From Anaerolineales bacterium (GTDB taxonomy: Bacteria > Chloroflexota > Anaerolineae > Anaerolineales > Villigracilaceae), in contig JAHDWC010000007.1 in NCBI GenBank assembly GCA_023382575.1, positions 1 through 50,765 on the forward strand: DNA of 50,765 nt. Direction: 5' to 3'. Position numbers and translations under genes: made by a program. This document shows positions 1 to 8,417 of the stretch, piece after piece (the first letter of the stretch is position 1; each line of letters starts with the position of its first letter). The notes beneath the pieces were generated by a model that saw nothing but the letters and a program-made list of their open reading frames with translations, did no database searches and was not told the DNA's origin.

Positions 1-242
1 GATTCACCGCCACCGCTAACATCACCACCAATGGCGCCGGAACCGTGACCTATCGCTTCGTCCGCAGCGACGGCGCGACTGACACCAACACCTACCCGTC
101 GCTGGTATTTAGCTCCGCAGGAACGCAATCGGCAGTTCCATTCAGTTGGACGACCACCGCCTCAGGCACACACTGGATAGACATTTACATCATCACACCG
201 AATAATCAGCAATTTGGGCGTGCTTCATTCACCTGCCCATAA
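1..242 (+). CDS. C-terminal end of a lipoprotein-like protein (partial)
   Basis: The reading frame is open from base 3 to a TAA at 240-242, and the gene begins before the window. The visible 79 residues resemble the last domain of the complete lipoprotein at 331-1284: both carry an I-T-T-N-G segment followed by Y-R-x-x-x-S-D-G and both end in F-x-C-P. This is the beta-rich domain that follows the NBR1-like Ig domain in the neighbour, so the missing upstream part is probably a signal peptide, a Thr/Pro linker and an NBR1-like domain. The GTG at 45 is only an internal codon. Function is unknown; an extracytoplasmic location is inferred from the neighbour. Confidence 0.7.
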   Translation, partial: FTATANITTNGAGTVTYRFVRSDGATDTNTYPSLVFSSAGTQSAVPFSWTTTASGTHWIDIYIITPNNQQFGRASFTCP

Positions 243-264
243 AATAATAATCCTTTAATCTGAC

Positions 265-286
265 AACGCCCGTGCAAACGGGCGTT
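265..286 (+). terminator. Hairpin after first gene, weak terminator
   Basis: A perfect 9-bp stem (AACGCCCGT / ACGGGCGTT) with a GCAA tetraloop lies 22 bases after the stop of the partial gene. The sequence that follows (ATGATTTAAC) is not a strong T run, so it may be a weak terminator or an mRNA 3' end stabiliser. Confidence 0.5.
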
Positions 287-298
287 ATGATTTAACAG

Positions 299-304
299 TA
301 TAAT
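299..304 (+). promoter_or_regulatory. Candidate -10 element TATAAT
   Basis: An exact TATAAT lies 26 bases before the ATG at 331 and just after the hairpin at 265-286. No convincing -35 hexamer is visible at 16-18 bp upstream. It would give a short leader containing the AAAGGAAA ribosome site. Confidence 0.4.
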
Positions 305-330
305 CTTTTGCTGTATGTGAAAGGAAAAAA

Positions 331-1284
331 ATGACCAAATCGAAAATTTATTTGCTGTTTGCCACAACCATGATTGCAACCCTTCTCGTTTCGTCGTGTG
401 GAACGGGCGCGGATACGGAGGCTGCCGTGCAGACCTCCGTCGCAGAGACGGTTGCCGCGCAGACCCCTGTGGTCATCTCAGTTACAAACACGCCAGACCC
501 TTCCCTGCTTCCCACCAAGACCCCCTTTGCAGCACCCACCCTGAACACCCCAGCGATCTCTCCCACAGCGCCGGCTGCACCCAATTCCTCTAAGGCAGAG
601 TGTGCCAAAGCCAGCCTGCAAGATGAATCCGTAGTAGATGGCAAGCTCTTCAAACCCGGCGAACAATTCACCAAGACCTGGTACATCACCAACACCAGCA
701 CCTGCGTCTGGGATACCACCTACAAGATCGTCTTCTGGGATGGTGACATCCTCGGCGGCGGATATGTCTATCAACTGCCGCAGGTGACCGGACCCGGACA
801 AACTGTCCCCATCGCACTCGTCCTGACCGCCCCCACCGCTGATGGAACCTATCGCTCCGAGTGGAAATTACAAACCCCCGATAATATCAACTTCGGCGTG
901 GGTACGTATCAATCGGCTTTTTACACAGAGATCGAAGTCTCATCCGCGGCCACCCCTAACTACACAGTCACATCGGTAAACATGGTTATCGACCGTGAAC
1001 CTGATTATGGCTGCCAGCCTGCCAATATCGACTATTGGGCCATCGTCACCATCACCACCAATGGACCAATAGACATCAAATACCGCATCCTACACTCCGA
1101 CGGCGGACATGGAACTGCACAAACCTTGAGTTTCACCGAAGCCGGCAAGAAAGTCCTCAACGACCACCGCTGGCGAGTGGGGCGCGCCAACTCCCAGAAC
1201 GATAACCGCTGGATGCAGTTTGTCATCCTCGAACCGTTCTACAAAGAATACGCGCAAGTGGGGTTTGAATTCTTCTGTCCATAG
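331..1284 (+). CDS. Lipoprotein with NBR1-like Ig domain
   Basis: 317 residues. A signal peptide ends in a lipobox with the lipidated Cys at position 23 (V-S-S-C), so the mature protein should be anchored on the outer face of the membrane. A Thr/Pro/Ala-rich linker (about 45-88) leads to an NBR1-like Ig domain (about 90-205) with the signature F113-T-K-T-W117-Y-I-T-N...C124-V-W126. A second beta-rich domain (about 210-317) matches the partial gene before it. AAGGAAA precedes the ATG. It is one of a tandem set with the genes at 1383, 2712 and 3489. NBR1-like domains are known from the eukaryotic autophagy receptor NBR1 and from many bacterial surface proteins; the ligand here cannot be read from sequence. 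Confidence 0.85.
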   Translation: MTKSKIYLLFATTMIATLLVSSCGTGADTEAAVQTSVAETVAAQTPVVISVTNTPDPSLLPTKTPFAAPTLNTPAISPTAPAAPNSSKAECAKASLQDESVVDGKLFKPGEQFTKTWYITNTSTCVWDTTYKIVFWDGDILGGGYVYQLPQVTGPGQTVPIALVLTAPTADGTYRSEWKLQTPDNINFGVGTYQSAFYTEIEVSSAATPNYTVTSVNMVIDREPDYGCQPANIDYWAIVTITTNGPIDIKYRILHSDGGHGTAQTLSFTEAGKKVLNDHRWRVGRANSQNDNRWMQFVILEPFYKEYAQVGFEFFCP

Positions 1285-1292
1285 CCTGAAAC

Positions 1293-1324
1293 AAAAGAAG
1301 CCGGGAGCGTCCCGGCTTCTTTTT
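1293..1324 (+). terminator. Intrinsic terminator
   Basis: An 11-bp perfect stem (AGAAGCCGGGA / TCCCGGCTTCT, 1296-1320) with a GCG loop is extended by flanking A and T runs and ends in TTTTT. It lies 11 bases after the stop of the lipoprotein gene, so each lipoprotein may be its own transcription unit. Confidence 0.9.
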
Positions 1325-1382
1325 ATCGGGAACCACTTGCCCCTGCCCTTCGTCTTTAAGACTTGAACGAAACGGAGGAAGC

Positions 1383-2672
1383 ATGAACAAAAAATATTCG
1401 TCTTTTCTTGTCGCAGTCATCGTATTATGGATTGCTCAACTCGCCTGTAACCTGCCATCCGGCGCGGAGACTCCCGACACCTTTGCCACCCTCAATGGAC
1501 TCTACACCACCTCAGCCCAGACGCTCGAAGCGGCGGGAACCCAGTCGGGTTTGACCGCCACTCCGGGCTTGCCACTGCCCACTGTGACGGTGGCAGGTTC
1601 GCCGTCAGCGACGAACGCCCCTTCGACGCAGTTACCCGCTCCACAGTCCAAGTGTGATGCGGCACAATTCCTCGCCGATGTCACCTACCCAGATGGGAGT
1701 CTGCTGCCGCGTAGTACCACTTTTGTCAAAATCTGGCGCATCAAAAATATTGGCACCTGCACCTGGACGACATCGTATGCGCTGGTCTTTTCGGGCGGCG
1801 ATTCGCTGGGCAGTTCGTCTGTAATCGGTATGCCCGGAACGGTACTGCCGGGGCAGTATATTGAGCTGCCAGTGACGTTGACCTCCCCCAATAAGGATGG
1901 CAACTTTACAGGCTATTGGAAGTTGCGCAATGCATCTGGCGTCCCCTTTGGAATCGGCGCACAGGCAGATACTGCCTTTTGGGTGAAAATCCGCGTCACT
2001 GGACCCTCGTTTGTTGCCTATAACTTTGCGGATAATTACTGCAAAGCGGATTGGTCGAACGGAAATTCTGGGTTGCCCTGCCCGGGAAATGACGGCAACT
2101 CCAGCGGATATGCCATTCGGTTGAACAGCCCCAAGATGGAAAACGGTGTGACAGAGGACGAGCCTGGGCTGTTGACCGTCCCGCAGGATAAAAATAACGG
2201 ATTCATCAGCGGCGAGTTCCCAGCTTTTACAGTGCAGGCTGGTGACCGCTTCCGGACGATTGTCAACTGTCAGCATAATGCGACAAAATGTAACGTGGTC
2301 TTCAAACTGGATTACCGAAATAACGGTCAGGTGCGGACGTTCGCCAGTTGGGCAGAGGCATACGAGGGCAAATACTATCCGGTTGACCTTGACCTGAGCA
2401 GCCTTGCCGGGCAGACCTTGAAATTCATCCTCGTGGTCAGTGCCAATGGCGGCAATAACCAAGATTACGCCATCTGGCTCAATCCGCATATTGTGCGTCA
2501 GGGAAATGCGCCCACGGCAACGTTCACGCAGACGCCGACTCATACCTTCACTCCCACGGTCACATTTACGCCAACATTCACGTTAACACCGACAACAACC
2601 TTTACGCCGACCGAAACACCCACACCAACCGCGACGTTTACCGAAACGCCCACCAGCACAGCGACCCCTTAG
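1383..2672 (+). CDS. Lipoprotein, NBR1-like Ig plus Thr/Pro tail
   Basis: 429 residues, ATG with a GGAGG ribosome site nearby. Signal peptide with likely lipidated Cys22 (Q-L-A-C; the -3 residue is unusual for a lipobox). A Thr/Ala/Pro linker precedes the NBR1-like Ig domain (about 85-205; W118-R-I-K-N...C126-T-W128). Residues about 210-375 form a second beta-rich domain with several Cys and a jelly-roll look, similar in style to carbohydrate-binding modules, but I cannot assign a family. The last 50 residues are a run of T-F-T-P-T-type repeats that ends at the stop codon with no domain after it. Such stretches usually link domains, so the free tail is odd. Mature protein probably outside the cell; function unknown. 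Confidence 0.85.
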   Translation: MNKKYSSFLVAVIVLWIAQLACNLPSGAETPDTFATLNGLYTTSAQTLEAAGTQSGLTATPGLPLPTVTVAGSPSATNAPSTQLPAPQSKCDAAQFLADVTYPDGSLLPRSTTFVKIWRIKNIGTCTWTTSYALVFSGGDSLGSSSVIGMPGTVLPGQYIELPVTLTSPNKDGNFTGYWKLRNASGVPFGIGAQADTAFWVKIRVTGPSFVAYNFADNYCKADWSNGNSGLPCPGNDGNSSGYAIRLNSPKMENGVTEDEPGLLTVPQDKNNGFISGEFPAFTVQAGDRFRTIVNCQHNATKCNVVFKLDYRNNGQVRTFASWAEAYEGKYYPVDLDLSSLAGQTLKFILVVSANGGNNQDYAIWLNPHIVRQGNAPTATFTQTPTHTFTPTVTFTPTFTLTPTTTFTPTETPTPTATFTETPTSTATP

Positions 2673-2678
2673 GTGCGT

Positions 2679-2684
2679 TATAAT
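2679..2684 (+). promoter_or_regulatory. Candidate -10 element TATAAT
   Basis: An exact TATAAT lies 7 bases after the stop of the preceding lipoprotein and 27 bases before the ATG at 2712, the same spacing as the -10 candidate at 299-304. No clear -35 element is visible. Confidence 0.4.
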
Positions 2685-2711
2685 AAGTTAACCACTTTTG
2701 GAGGTTCAATC

Positions 2712-3455
2712 ATGAAATTTCGCAAGTCAATCTGGCTGGTAGTGGTGGTCCTCGCTGCCATGCTTCTGAGTTCCTGTAATATCGGAGCTACTCCCGCCCC
2801 CACCCAAGACCTAGGAGCTGTCCAAACGCAGGCGTTTGGGATCGTGCTCACAGAAGCTGCCAATCAACAAACACAGACTGCGGCGGCTATTCCGCCTACG
2901 CCGTTTCCAACCAACACTCTTGCTCCGACCGTTACACTGGCGATTGCCACTTCGGGAACCATCCCGACCTCTGCGCTTGGAGTCACCAATACTCCCTTTG
3001 GTTTCAACACACAACAACCGGGGCTGACCCCGCAATTGCTGGTCACACCAACGGTAGGCACCATCAATACAGTCACCACCTTGAACGGCTGCAATGATGG
3101 CCGGTACGAAGGCGAGACCGGTCCGGCGGATAAGAGTTCCATTGAACGTGGCAAGGAATTTTCCAAGGGCTGGTCGATTTTCAATACTGGCGATTGCACT
3201 TGGGATGAGGGCTACGTTTTCGACTATCTTCAGGATTACTTTCCTGATGTTGGTATTAATCAACTTCAAGGATATGACATCCCCTTGAAAAAGAATACCC
3301 CCGAGGAATACACAAAATCTGGGTACGGACAGACCTTCATTGTAAAGCTCAAAGCGCCCACCACCCCCGGCGAGTATAAGGCGTACTGGAAACTTAAGGA
3401 CGACGCTGGAAATTACTTCGGACCGCTCGTCTATGTATGGATTGTTGTCCCCTAG
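2712..3455 (+). CDS. Lipoprotein with NBR1-like Ig domain
   Basis: 247 residues from the ATG at 2712, chosen because GGAGG lies 7 bases upstream and a proper signal peptide starts there; a GTG at 2673 would only add 13 unrelated residues. The lipobox ends in L-S-S-C with Cys22. A Thr/Pro/Ala linker rich in T-N-T-P (about 25-120) precedes one NBR1-like Ig domain (about 125-247; W154-S-I-F-N-T-G-D-C162-T-W164) that ends in V-W-I-V-V-P. Unlike the first two paralogues it has no domain after the Ig fold. Predicted extracytoplasmic; ligand unknown. Confidence 0.85.
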   Translation: MKFRKSIWLVVVVLAAMLLSSCNIGATPAPTQDLGAVQTQAFGIVLTEAANQQTQTAAAIPPTPFPTNTLAPTVTLAIATSGTIPTSALGVTNTPFGFNTQQPGLTPQLLVTPTVGTINTVTTLNGCNDGRYEGETGPADKSSIERGKEFSKGWSIFNTGDCTWDEGYVFDYLQDYFPDVGINQLQGYDIPLKKNTPEEYTKSGYGQTFIVKLKAPTTPGEYKAYWKLKDDAGNYFGPLVYVWIVVP

Positions 3456-3488
3456 CGCTGGAACAAGACTGCACACTGGAGGAATATC

Positions 3489-4127
3489 ATGAAACCCAAA
3501 TCGTTCTTCAGCCTTCTGGCAGCCGTTTTGATCCTTGCCGCCTGCGCCCCTGCCACGCCGGTTGAACCCACACCAGACGTGAGCGCAGTCCGCACTTCGG
3601 CAGCGAACACGGTAGTGGCAGAATTCACTCTCACGGCGGCAGTCTTCACACCGACCACCCAGCCGCCTACAGAGACGCCTACAGTCGCTGCCTCACCGAC
3701 AGCAACCTCTACCGCCGTGCTGGCACTTGACCCGACGCAAGTGGCGCTTGGTACACCAGCTGCCCTATGTGACGACTACGACTTCGATCTCACCACGCTG
3801 GATGTCACCATCCCCGATGGCACGCCCATGACCCCGGGACAGGAATTCACAAAGACCTGGAAGATCAAGAATACTGGCATCTGTACATGGGACACGGAGT
3901 ACCAGGCCATTTTCTCCTACAGTTCCCCGCCCAACCAGCGGATGAACGGACAGCCCGTCCCGCTCACAGCGTTGGTCGCCCCCGGACAGGAAGTGGAAGT
4001 CTCCGTGCAATTCACGGCTCCCACCATACCCGGTGAATACACTGGCTTCTGGCAAATGGTCAACTCGGCTGGTATCCCCTTCGGCAGAGCTGGCAAACAA
4101 CTTATCGTAAAGATCGTTGTCCAATAA
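3489..4127 (+). CDS. Lipoprotein with NBR1-like Ig domain
   Basis: 212 residues with a textbook lipobox (I-L-A-A-C, Cys19) and a GGAGG-type ribosome site. The linker (about 20-90) is rich in Thr, Pro and Ala, and the NBR1-like Ig domain fills the C-terminal half (F-T-K-T-W124-K-I-K-N-T-G-I-C132-T-W134, ending in I-V-V-Q). It is the smallest and cleanest member of the tandem set. The next gene starts inside its last codons (4117), so the two are probably translated from one mRNA even though their functions look unrelated. Confidence 0.87.
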   Translation: MKPKSFFSLLAAVLILAACAPATPVEPTPDVSAVRTSAANTVVAEFTLTAAVFTPTTQPPTETPTVAASPTATSTAVLALDPTQVALGTPAALCDDYDFDLTTLDVTIPDGTPMTPGQEFTKTWKIKNTGICTWDTEYQAIFSYSSPPNQRMNGQPVPLTALVAPGQEVEVSVQFTAPTIPGEYTGFWQMVNSAGIPFGRAGKQLIVKIVVQ

Positions 4128-5181
4128 TCCGAATCAACTAAAGCAAGCCATAAAAGACAAAGCGCGCCAGCTGGGATTCATCCTGGCTGGCGTTACTTCT
4201 TGTGACTCACCGACGCATTTCAACATCTTCGAAGACTGGCTGGACAAAAACCATCACGGCACAATGGACTATCTCGCCTCAGAACGCAGCCGTCAGCGCC
4301 GCGCCGACCCGCAGCAGATTCTCCCCGAATGTAAATCCATCCTTGTTCTAGCCTTGCCCTATACCCCAGTCGCCCAAAATACGCAACCATCGACGGTCAA
4401 TATCGCCGCCTACGCCCTCGGTGCAGACTATCACGACGTCATCCCACCGCGTCTGCAAGAAATCGTCGAATTCATCGAGGCACAAATCGGTCATCCCATT
4501 CCCAACCGTTATTACACCGACACAGGTCCCATCCTCGAGCGTGAATTGGCTCAACGTGCCGGGCTTGGTTGGGTCGGCAAAAACTCCATGCTCATCAACC
4601 CGCAAGCCGGCTCCACCTTTCTACTTGCGGAGATTCTGCTCGGCATCGAACTCGAACCCGATGACCCCTTTCCCACCGATCATTGCGGCACCTGCACACG
4701 CTGTCTCAACGCCTGCCCCACGCAATGCATCCTCCCCAATCGCACGCTCGACGCCCGCCGCTGCATCTCTTTCCTCACCATCGAAAACAAAGGGGAAATC
4801 CCTGAAGACCTGCGCGAACTGATGGGACGATGGGCTTTTGGATGCGACATCTGCCAGCAAGTCTGCCCGTGGAATCGTTTCGCGCCGCCAGCCGACCCAT
4901 CCCTCCAGCCCGCCATCCCGCTTCCCATCCTGACCGAAGACCTGTTACTGTCATCCTCCGAGTTTAACCAACGCTTCAAGCGCTCGCCCATCCAGCGCGC
5001 CAGACGACGCGGCTATTTGCGAAACCTCGCCGTCACCATAGGAAATACTGGCACAGAAACTGATCTGCTTGTTTTGCAAAAAGCTGCCCAAGACGAAGAA
5101 TTCCTGATTAAAAATCATGTAGAATGGGCAATCCAAAAAATCAAAAAGGAATCTGCTACGGGAAACCCTCCCCCGCAGTGA
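4117..5181 (+). CDS. queG: Epoxyqueuosine reductase QueG
   Basis: 354 residues. QueG reduces epoxyqueuosine to queuosine in the wobble position of tRNAs with GUN anticodons; it is a cytosolic cobalamin and iron-sulfur enzyme. Two ferredoxin-like clusters are visible: C190-x2-C193-x2-C196-x3-C200-P with C204, and C243-x2-C246-x3-C250-P. The N-terminal region with Y-x-x-D-T-G-P-x-L-E-R-E and G-W-x-G-K-N is typical of the family, and the C-terminus looks like a HEAT-type repeat. Length is normal. The start is a TTG at 4117 overlapping the lipoprotein by 11 bases; no ATG is available early enough, so the exact start is uncertain. rdgB follows after 8 bases. Confidence 0.93.
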   Translation: MSNNPNQLKQAIKDKARQLGFILAGVTSCDSPTHFNIFEDWLDKNHHGTMDYLASERSRQRRADPQQILPECKSILVLALPYTPVAQNTQPSTVNIAAYALGADYHDVIPPRLQEIVEFIEAQIGHPIPNRYYTDTGPILERELAQRAGLGWVGKNSMLINPQAGSTFLLAEILLGIELEPDDPFPTDHCGTCTRCLNACPTQCILPNRTLDARRCISFLTIENKGEIPEDLRELMGRWAFGCDICQQVCPWNRFAPPADPSLQPAIPLPILTEDLLLSSSEFNQRFKRSPIQRARRRGYLRNLAVTIGNTGTETDLLVLQKAAQDEEFLIKNHVEWAIQKIKKESATGNPPPQ

Positions 5182-5189
5182 CATAGATT

Positions 5190-5789
5190 ATGAACAAACT
5201 TCTCATCGCCACCAACAACAACGGCAAAGTGCTCGAATTACAGGATCTGCTCAAAGGCAGTGGCATTGAATTCATCACCCCAGCACAGTTCAACCTCGAG
5301 ATGGACGTAGAAGAAGATGGCACGACCTACGCCGAAAATGCCAGCAAGAAAGCCATTGCCTTTGCCAAAGCCAGCGGGTTGATCTCCCTTGCCGATGATT
5401 CCGGGCTGGAAGTGGAGGCACTCGACGGCGCACCCGGACTCTATTCCGCGCGGTATTCTCCCAAGCCCGGCGCTAAAGACGCTGACCGACGCGCTTTCCT
5501 TTTGGAAAATCTCAAAGACAAGCCGCGTCCGTGGAAGGCGCACTTCCATGCAACCATCGCGATTGCCACACCTGAAGGCCAAGTTCAATTGGCAGAAGGA
5601 AATTGCTACGGCGAGATCATCCCAGAGGAACGCGGCACAGGCGGCTTTGGTTATGACCCTATTTTCTTTATGCCAGAGTTGGGCAAGACCATGGCCGAGT
5701 TGGACATGGATGAGAAGAATCGTCTCAGCCACCGCGCGCGCGGCGTGACGAATGCCATGCCTATCTTGAAAACGCTTTTTGGGAAGTAA
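5190..5789 (+). CDS. rdgB: XTP/dITP diphosphohydrolase (RdgB/HAM1)
   Basis: 199 residues, full length for the family. The enzyme hydrolyses non-canonical purine triphosphates (dITP, XTP, ITP) to monophosphate and pyrophosphate, keeping them out of DNA and RNA. Visible signatures: L-I-A-T-N-N-N-G-K near the N-terminus (substrate loop), L-A-D-D-S-G-L with the catalytic Asp pair around residue 70, F-G-Y-D-P-I-F, and S-H-R-A-R-A near the C-terminus. The ATG lies 8 bases after queG; no strong ribosome site is visible, so translational coupling with queG is likely. The gene on the other side is convergent and only 28 bases away, with no obvious terminator. Confidence 0.95.
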   Translation: MNKLLIATNNNGKVLELQDLLKGSGIEFITPAQFNLEMDVEEDGTTYAENASKKAIAFAKASGLISLADDSGLEVEALDGAPGLYSARYSPKPGAKDADRRAFLLENLKDKPRPWKAHFHATIAIATPEGQVQLAEGNCYGEIIPEERGTGGFGYDPIFFMPELGKTMAELDMDEKNRLSHRARGVTNAMPILKTLFGK

Positions 5790-5817
5790 AAACTAAATGG
5801 GTTGACTCAGCTAACGG

Positions 5818-6588
5818 TCAGGGAAGCGGCGCGACCTTCTCGATGAAACGAGTCAACAGGTTGGCGACCCTTTCCGGTTGTTCAAGCGTGACCATGTGCC
5901 CGGTCTTTTCCAAAATGTGCAATTCTGAATTGGGGATCTGCTGGTTGAGGAATTGTGAAAGTTTTGGGGGTGTCATCTTGTCGTCCGCGCCGCAGATGAT
6001 GAGGGTGGGGATTTGGATGCGCCTCAATTCGTCGCTGACATCAAATTGATCGCAGGCGCGGAAATCTGCTGCAAGATTCGCCGGACTCATGTTGAGCATG
6101 TTCTGCCTGGAAAGTTGAACCAGCTCTTGTGGGGCGTAGTCGCTGAAGCAATTGGTATTGATCGTTTCCACGGCGGAGGGGAAGGTTGCCGGGTTTTCTG
6201 TCATCTCAAGGGTGGCTTTTGCTACACGAAGCTTGGCACCGCCTCCCAACACAGACAAGCCTTTGAACATATGGGGGTATTTGAGCACCAGCGTGAGTGC
6301 AATGCCGCTTCCCATCGAAAGCCCGGTGAGGATGCCTGTTTTAAGCCCCAAAGCCTGCATGAAGGCAAAAATGTCATCGGCATAGGTTTCAATAGATGCC
6401 CGGCTTTCCCCTTGCGATTTACCGTGACCGGGCAGGTCCAGAGCATAGACGTTTACATCGGCAAGCCGCCGAAGATATGGATGCCAGGATAAAAGACTAC
6501 CGCCCGCTCCATGAATAAGAATGAGAGGCGGACGGCTGTTGTCAACTGGACGATGGGTTGTGTAATGGATGCCTGATGCAAATGGCAT
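5818..6588 (-). CDS. Alpha/beta hydrolase
   Basis: 256 residues from the ATG at 6588. I prefer this start to the ATG at 6609 because AGGAGA lies just upstream of it, within the end of the kinase gene. Alpha/beta fold with an oxyanion region L-I-H-G-A-G-G (22-30), nucleophile elbow G-L-S91-M-G, likely acid D203 in G-A-D-D-K and H231 in T-G-H-M, so the triad is complete. It resembles small esterases and lactonases of the 3-oxoadipate enol-lactonase/BioH type; the substrate cannot be told. Its start follows the stop of the histidine kinase gene by 1 base, so the two form one unit. Confidence 0.85.
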   Translation of the reverse strand: MPFASGIHYTTHRPVDNSRPPLILIHGAGGSLLSWHPYLRRLADVNVYALDLPGHGKSQGESRASIETYADDIFAFMQALGLKTGILTGLSMGSGIALTLVLKYPHMFKGLSVLGGGAKLRVAKATLEMTENPATFPSAVETINTNCFSDYAPQELVQLSRQNMLNMSPANLAADFRACDQFDVSDELRRIQIPTLIICGADDKMTPPKLSQFLNQQIPNSELHILEKTGHMVTLEQPERVANLLTRFIEKVAPLP

Positions 6589-6589
6589 G

Positions 6590-8347
6590 TCATCTCCTGC
6601 GACGGGCATGATGCAACCGGTCAGCGGCTTCTTCGGTCAGCGGGATGTAGACTTGAACCTTGGTGCCTTTACCCGGTTTTGAGTCGATCTGCAAAAGTCC
6701 GTTGACCAACTCGGAGCGTTCGCGCAAATTGACCATACCCAAACTGCTGCTCGAGCGTTTGTCGTAGGCTTCCGACACGGCTTTGACGTCGAAACCAAGT
6801 CCATTGTCCGCGATCTCCAGCAGGAGGACACCCAGCTCAAATTGCTGCAGGCGCACAAAAATGGATTCGGCGGCTGCATGTTTACGGGCGTTATTCACCG
6901 CTTCATCGATGATGTAGAAGATAACGCCTTGTTTGCCCATTTCCAATTGTTGAGTCGCATTTTCGTCGATATCCACGACCACCTTCTGCGAGAAGGTCTC
7001 CATCATTTTATCTGCCATGGCTTGGATGGCAGCTTTCAACCCTTGCGATTCAAGGATGAGCGGACGCAAGGTAAAGAGCATGTGACGGATCTCTTTCGTC
7101 GTGCGATGCGCCAATTCCTCGAGTTTGACGATCTCATCCGTGGCCGCTTTGACATCTTTCGACAACATGCGTCTGGTGATGTTCAATCGCATCGCCATCG
7201 CGGCGACAGATTGAGTGGGACCATCGTGCAAGTCGCGTGCCAGTTTTTTACGGGCTTCTTCGTACACTTCCGCCATGCGTTCTTTTTCTTCCACCAGATC
7301 CTGATAGAGGCGTGCGTTTTGGATCGCAATGATGGATTGCCGTCCGATGATATCCAACAACTTGATACGTTCGGATGTGAAATAGTTAGGCTCGGGATGT
7401 GCAAACAACAAAATACCGTACACGTTGAATCCGCTGCGCAAAGGGAAACAATAACCGCTGGTACAACTCCGCAAAGCAATGACACGTCCCAATTCGGGGT
7501 CGTAGCCAATATCTTTTAGCAAGACCGGCTCGCCATCATCCAAAGCGCGTTTGAGGACGCCTTCCGCCCCATCAAAGGTGACACGCATATCGGCGCTGGT
7601 GAAGCGTCGTGCCGAGCCGATGCGTAATTTTCCGCCGTGGAACAACATCACCACACCCACCAGCGGATCACTCGTGGTCGATTCTTCCACCTCGGGATTC
7701 AGCGCCGCCGCACTCATGTCGAGAGCGGAATCCAGGACCCGTTTGTAGCTCAATGTGGAAGACAGCGTGGATGTCAGTTCATAAATGGCACGCATGCGTT
7801 CGTTTTGAATGGCGCGTTTCTTTTCTTCGGCATCGATCCACAAGGCGCGATTCTTGCGCATGTGCGCCATCAGGCTACGCCCCAAATAGCCGAAGATCAC
7901 CCCAAGCCCGATCAAGATGGATGCGATCACCACAGTCAGAGAAAAGTTTTCCTCAAGCTGCGATCCAGAATAAAAGACAAGTACGGCAAATAGAATGGAT
8001 GAAAACAATGCCCCTGCAAGTTCAAAATAGATCGAGCTGGTCAGGATGGGCATCAACCCCGCCCAGAATGCCGGTCCGCGGACGCCGCCCTGCCCCCAGA
8101 AAAACGCTCCCGCCAGAATCAGATCCACTACGACATTGAGGCGGCGATGATAAGTGGTGCGCAGGTTCAACCCCGCCATGGCGGTCATGCCCAAATTCCA
8201 GGCGATCATCAATCCCAACGGCCACGTCAGAGCCACCTCCAGCCGTTGACTCAGCCCAAGTGAAATAAATAAACCCACCACCATGATCCACCGGAGTGAA
8301 ATGGCGAACCAGTCTGCCATGTAGGGGGTTTCAAATCGTTTCATCAT
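6590..8347 (-). CDS. Membrane sensor histidine kinase, NarL class
   Basis: 585 residues. Order: about six hydrophobic membrane segments (about 13-160), a GAF-like region (about 195-350), a short coiled coil, then a HisKA_3 dimerisation domain with the phosphoacceptor in A-R-D-L-H374-D-G-P-T-Q-S, and a HATPase domain with N-box D-E-A-V-N-N-A-R-K-H (N486 region), D-N-G-L-G-F-D and L-G-M-V-N-L-R-E-R. All catalytic elements look intact. Such kinases normally pair with a LuxR-type response regulator, but none is in the window, so this one is an orphan. The signal is unknown; GAF domains bind small molecules or pigments. Two consecutive ATGs (8347, 8344) compete as start. Confidence 0.92.
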   Translation of the reverse strand: MMKRFETPYMADWFAISLRWIMVVGLFISLGLSQRLEVALTWPLGLMIAWNLGMTAMAGLNLRTTYHRRLNVVVDLILAGAFFWGQGGVRGPAFWAGLMPILTSSIYFELAGALFSSILFAVLVFYSGSQLEENFSLTVVIASILIGLGVIFGYLGRSLMAHMRKNRALWIDAEEKKRAIQNERMRAIYELTSTLSSTLSYKRVLDSALDMSAAALNPEVEESTTSDPLVGVVMLFHGGKLRIGSARRFTSADMRVTFDGAEGVLKRALDDGEPVLLKDIGYDPELGRVIALRSCTSGYCFPLRSGFNVYGILLFAHPEPNYFTSERIKLLDIIGRQSIIAIQNARLYQDLVEEKERMAEVYEEARKKLARDLHDGPTQSVAAMAMRLNITRRMLSKDVKAATDEIVKLEELAHRTTKEIRHMLFTLRPLILESQGLKAAIQAMADKMMETFSQKVVVDIDENATQQLEMGKQGVIFYIIDEAVNNARKHAAAESIFVRLQQFELGVLLLEIADNGLGFDVKAVSEAYDKRSSSSLGMVNLRERSELVNGLLQIDSKPGKGTKVQVYIPLTEEAADRLHHARRRR

Positions 8348-8357
8348 TGTCTGTCAC

Positions 8358-8363
8358 ATCATA
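8358..8363 (-). promoter_or_regulatory. Candidate -10 (TATGAT) of the kinase gene
   Basis: On the - strand TATGAT is followed by 10 bases and the ATG at 8347, with no ribosome site between. This fits a very short or absent 5' leader, as at several other starts in this window. Confidence 0.35.
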
Positions 8364-8417
8364 ACGAAAAAAGAGGATAGCGACAACTTCTTCGACATTA
8401 CAGTCAAATTACACCTG

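Noticed and set aside
1632-2543. A 303-codon open frame on the - strand opposite the lipoprotein at 1383
   Set aside because: It overlaps a gene with a lipobox and NBR1-like domain, and has no recognisable features.
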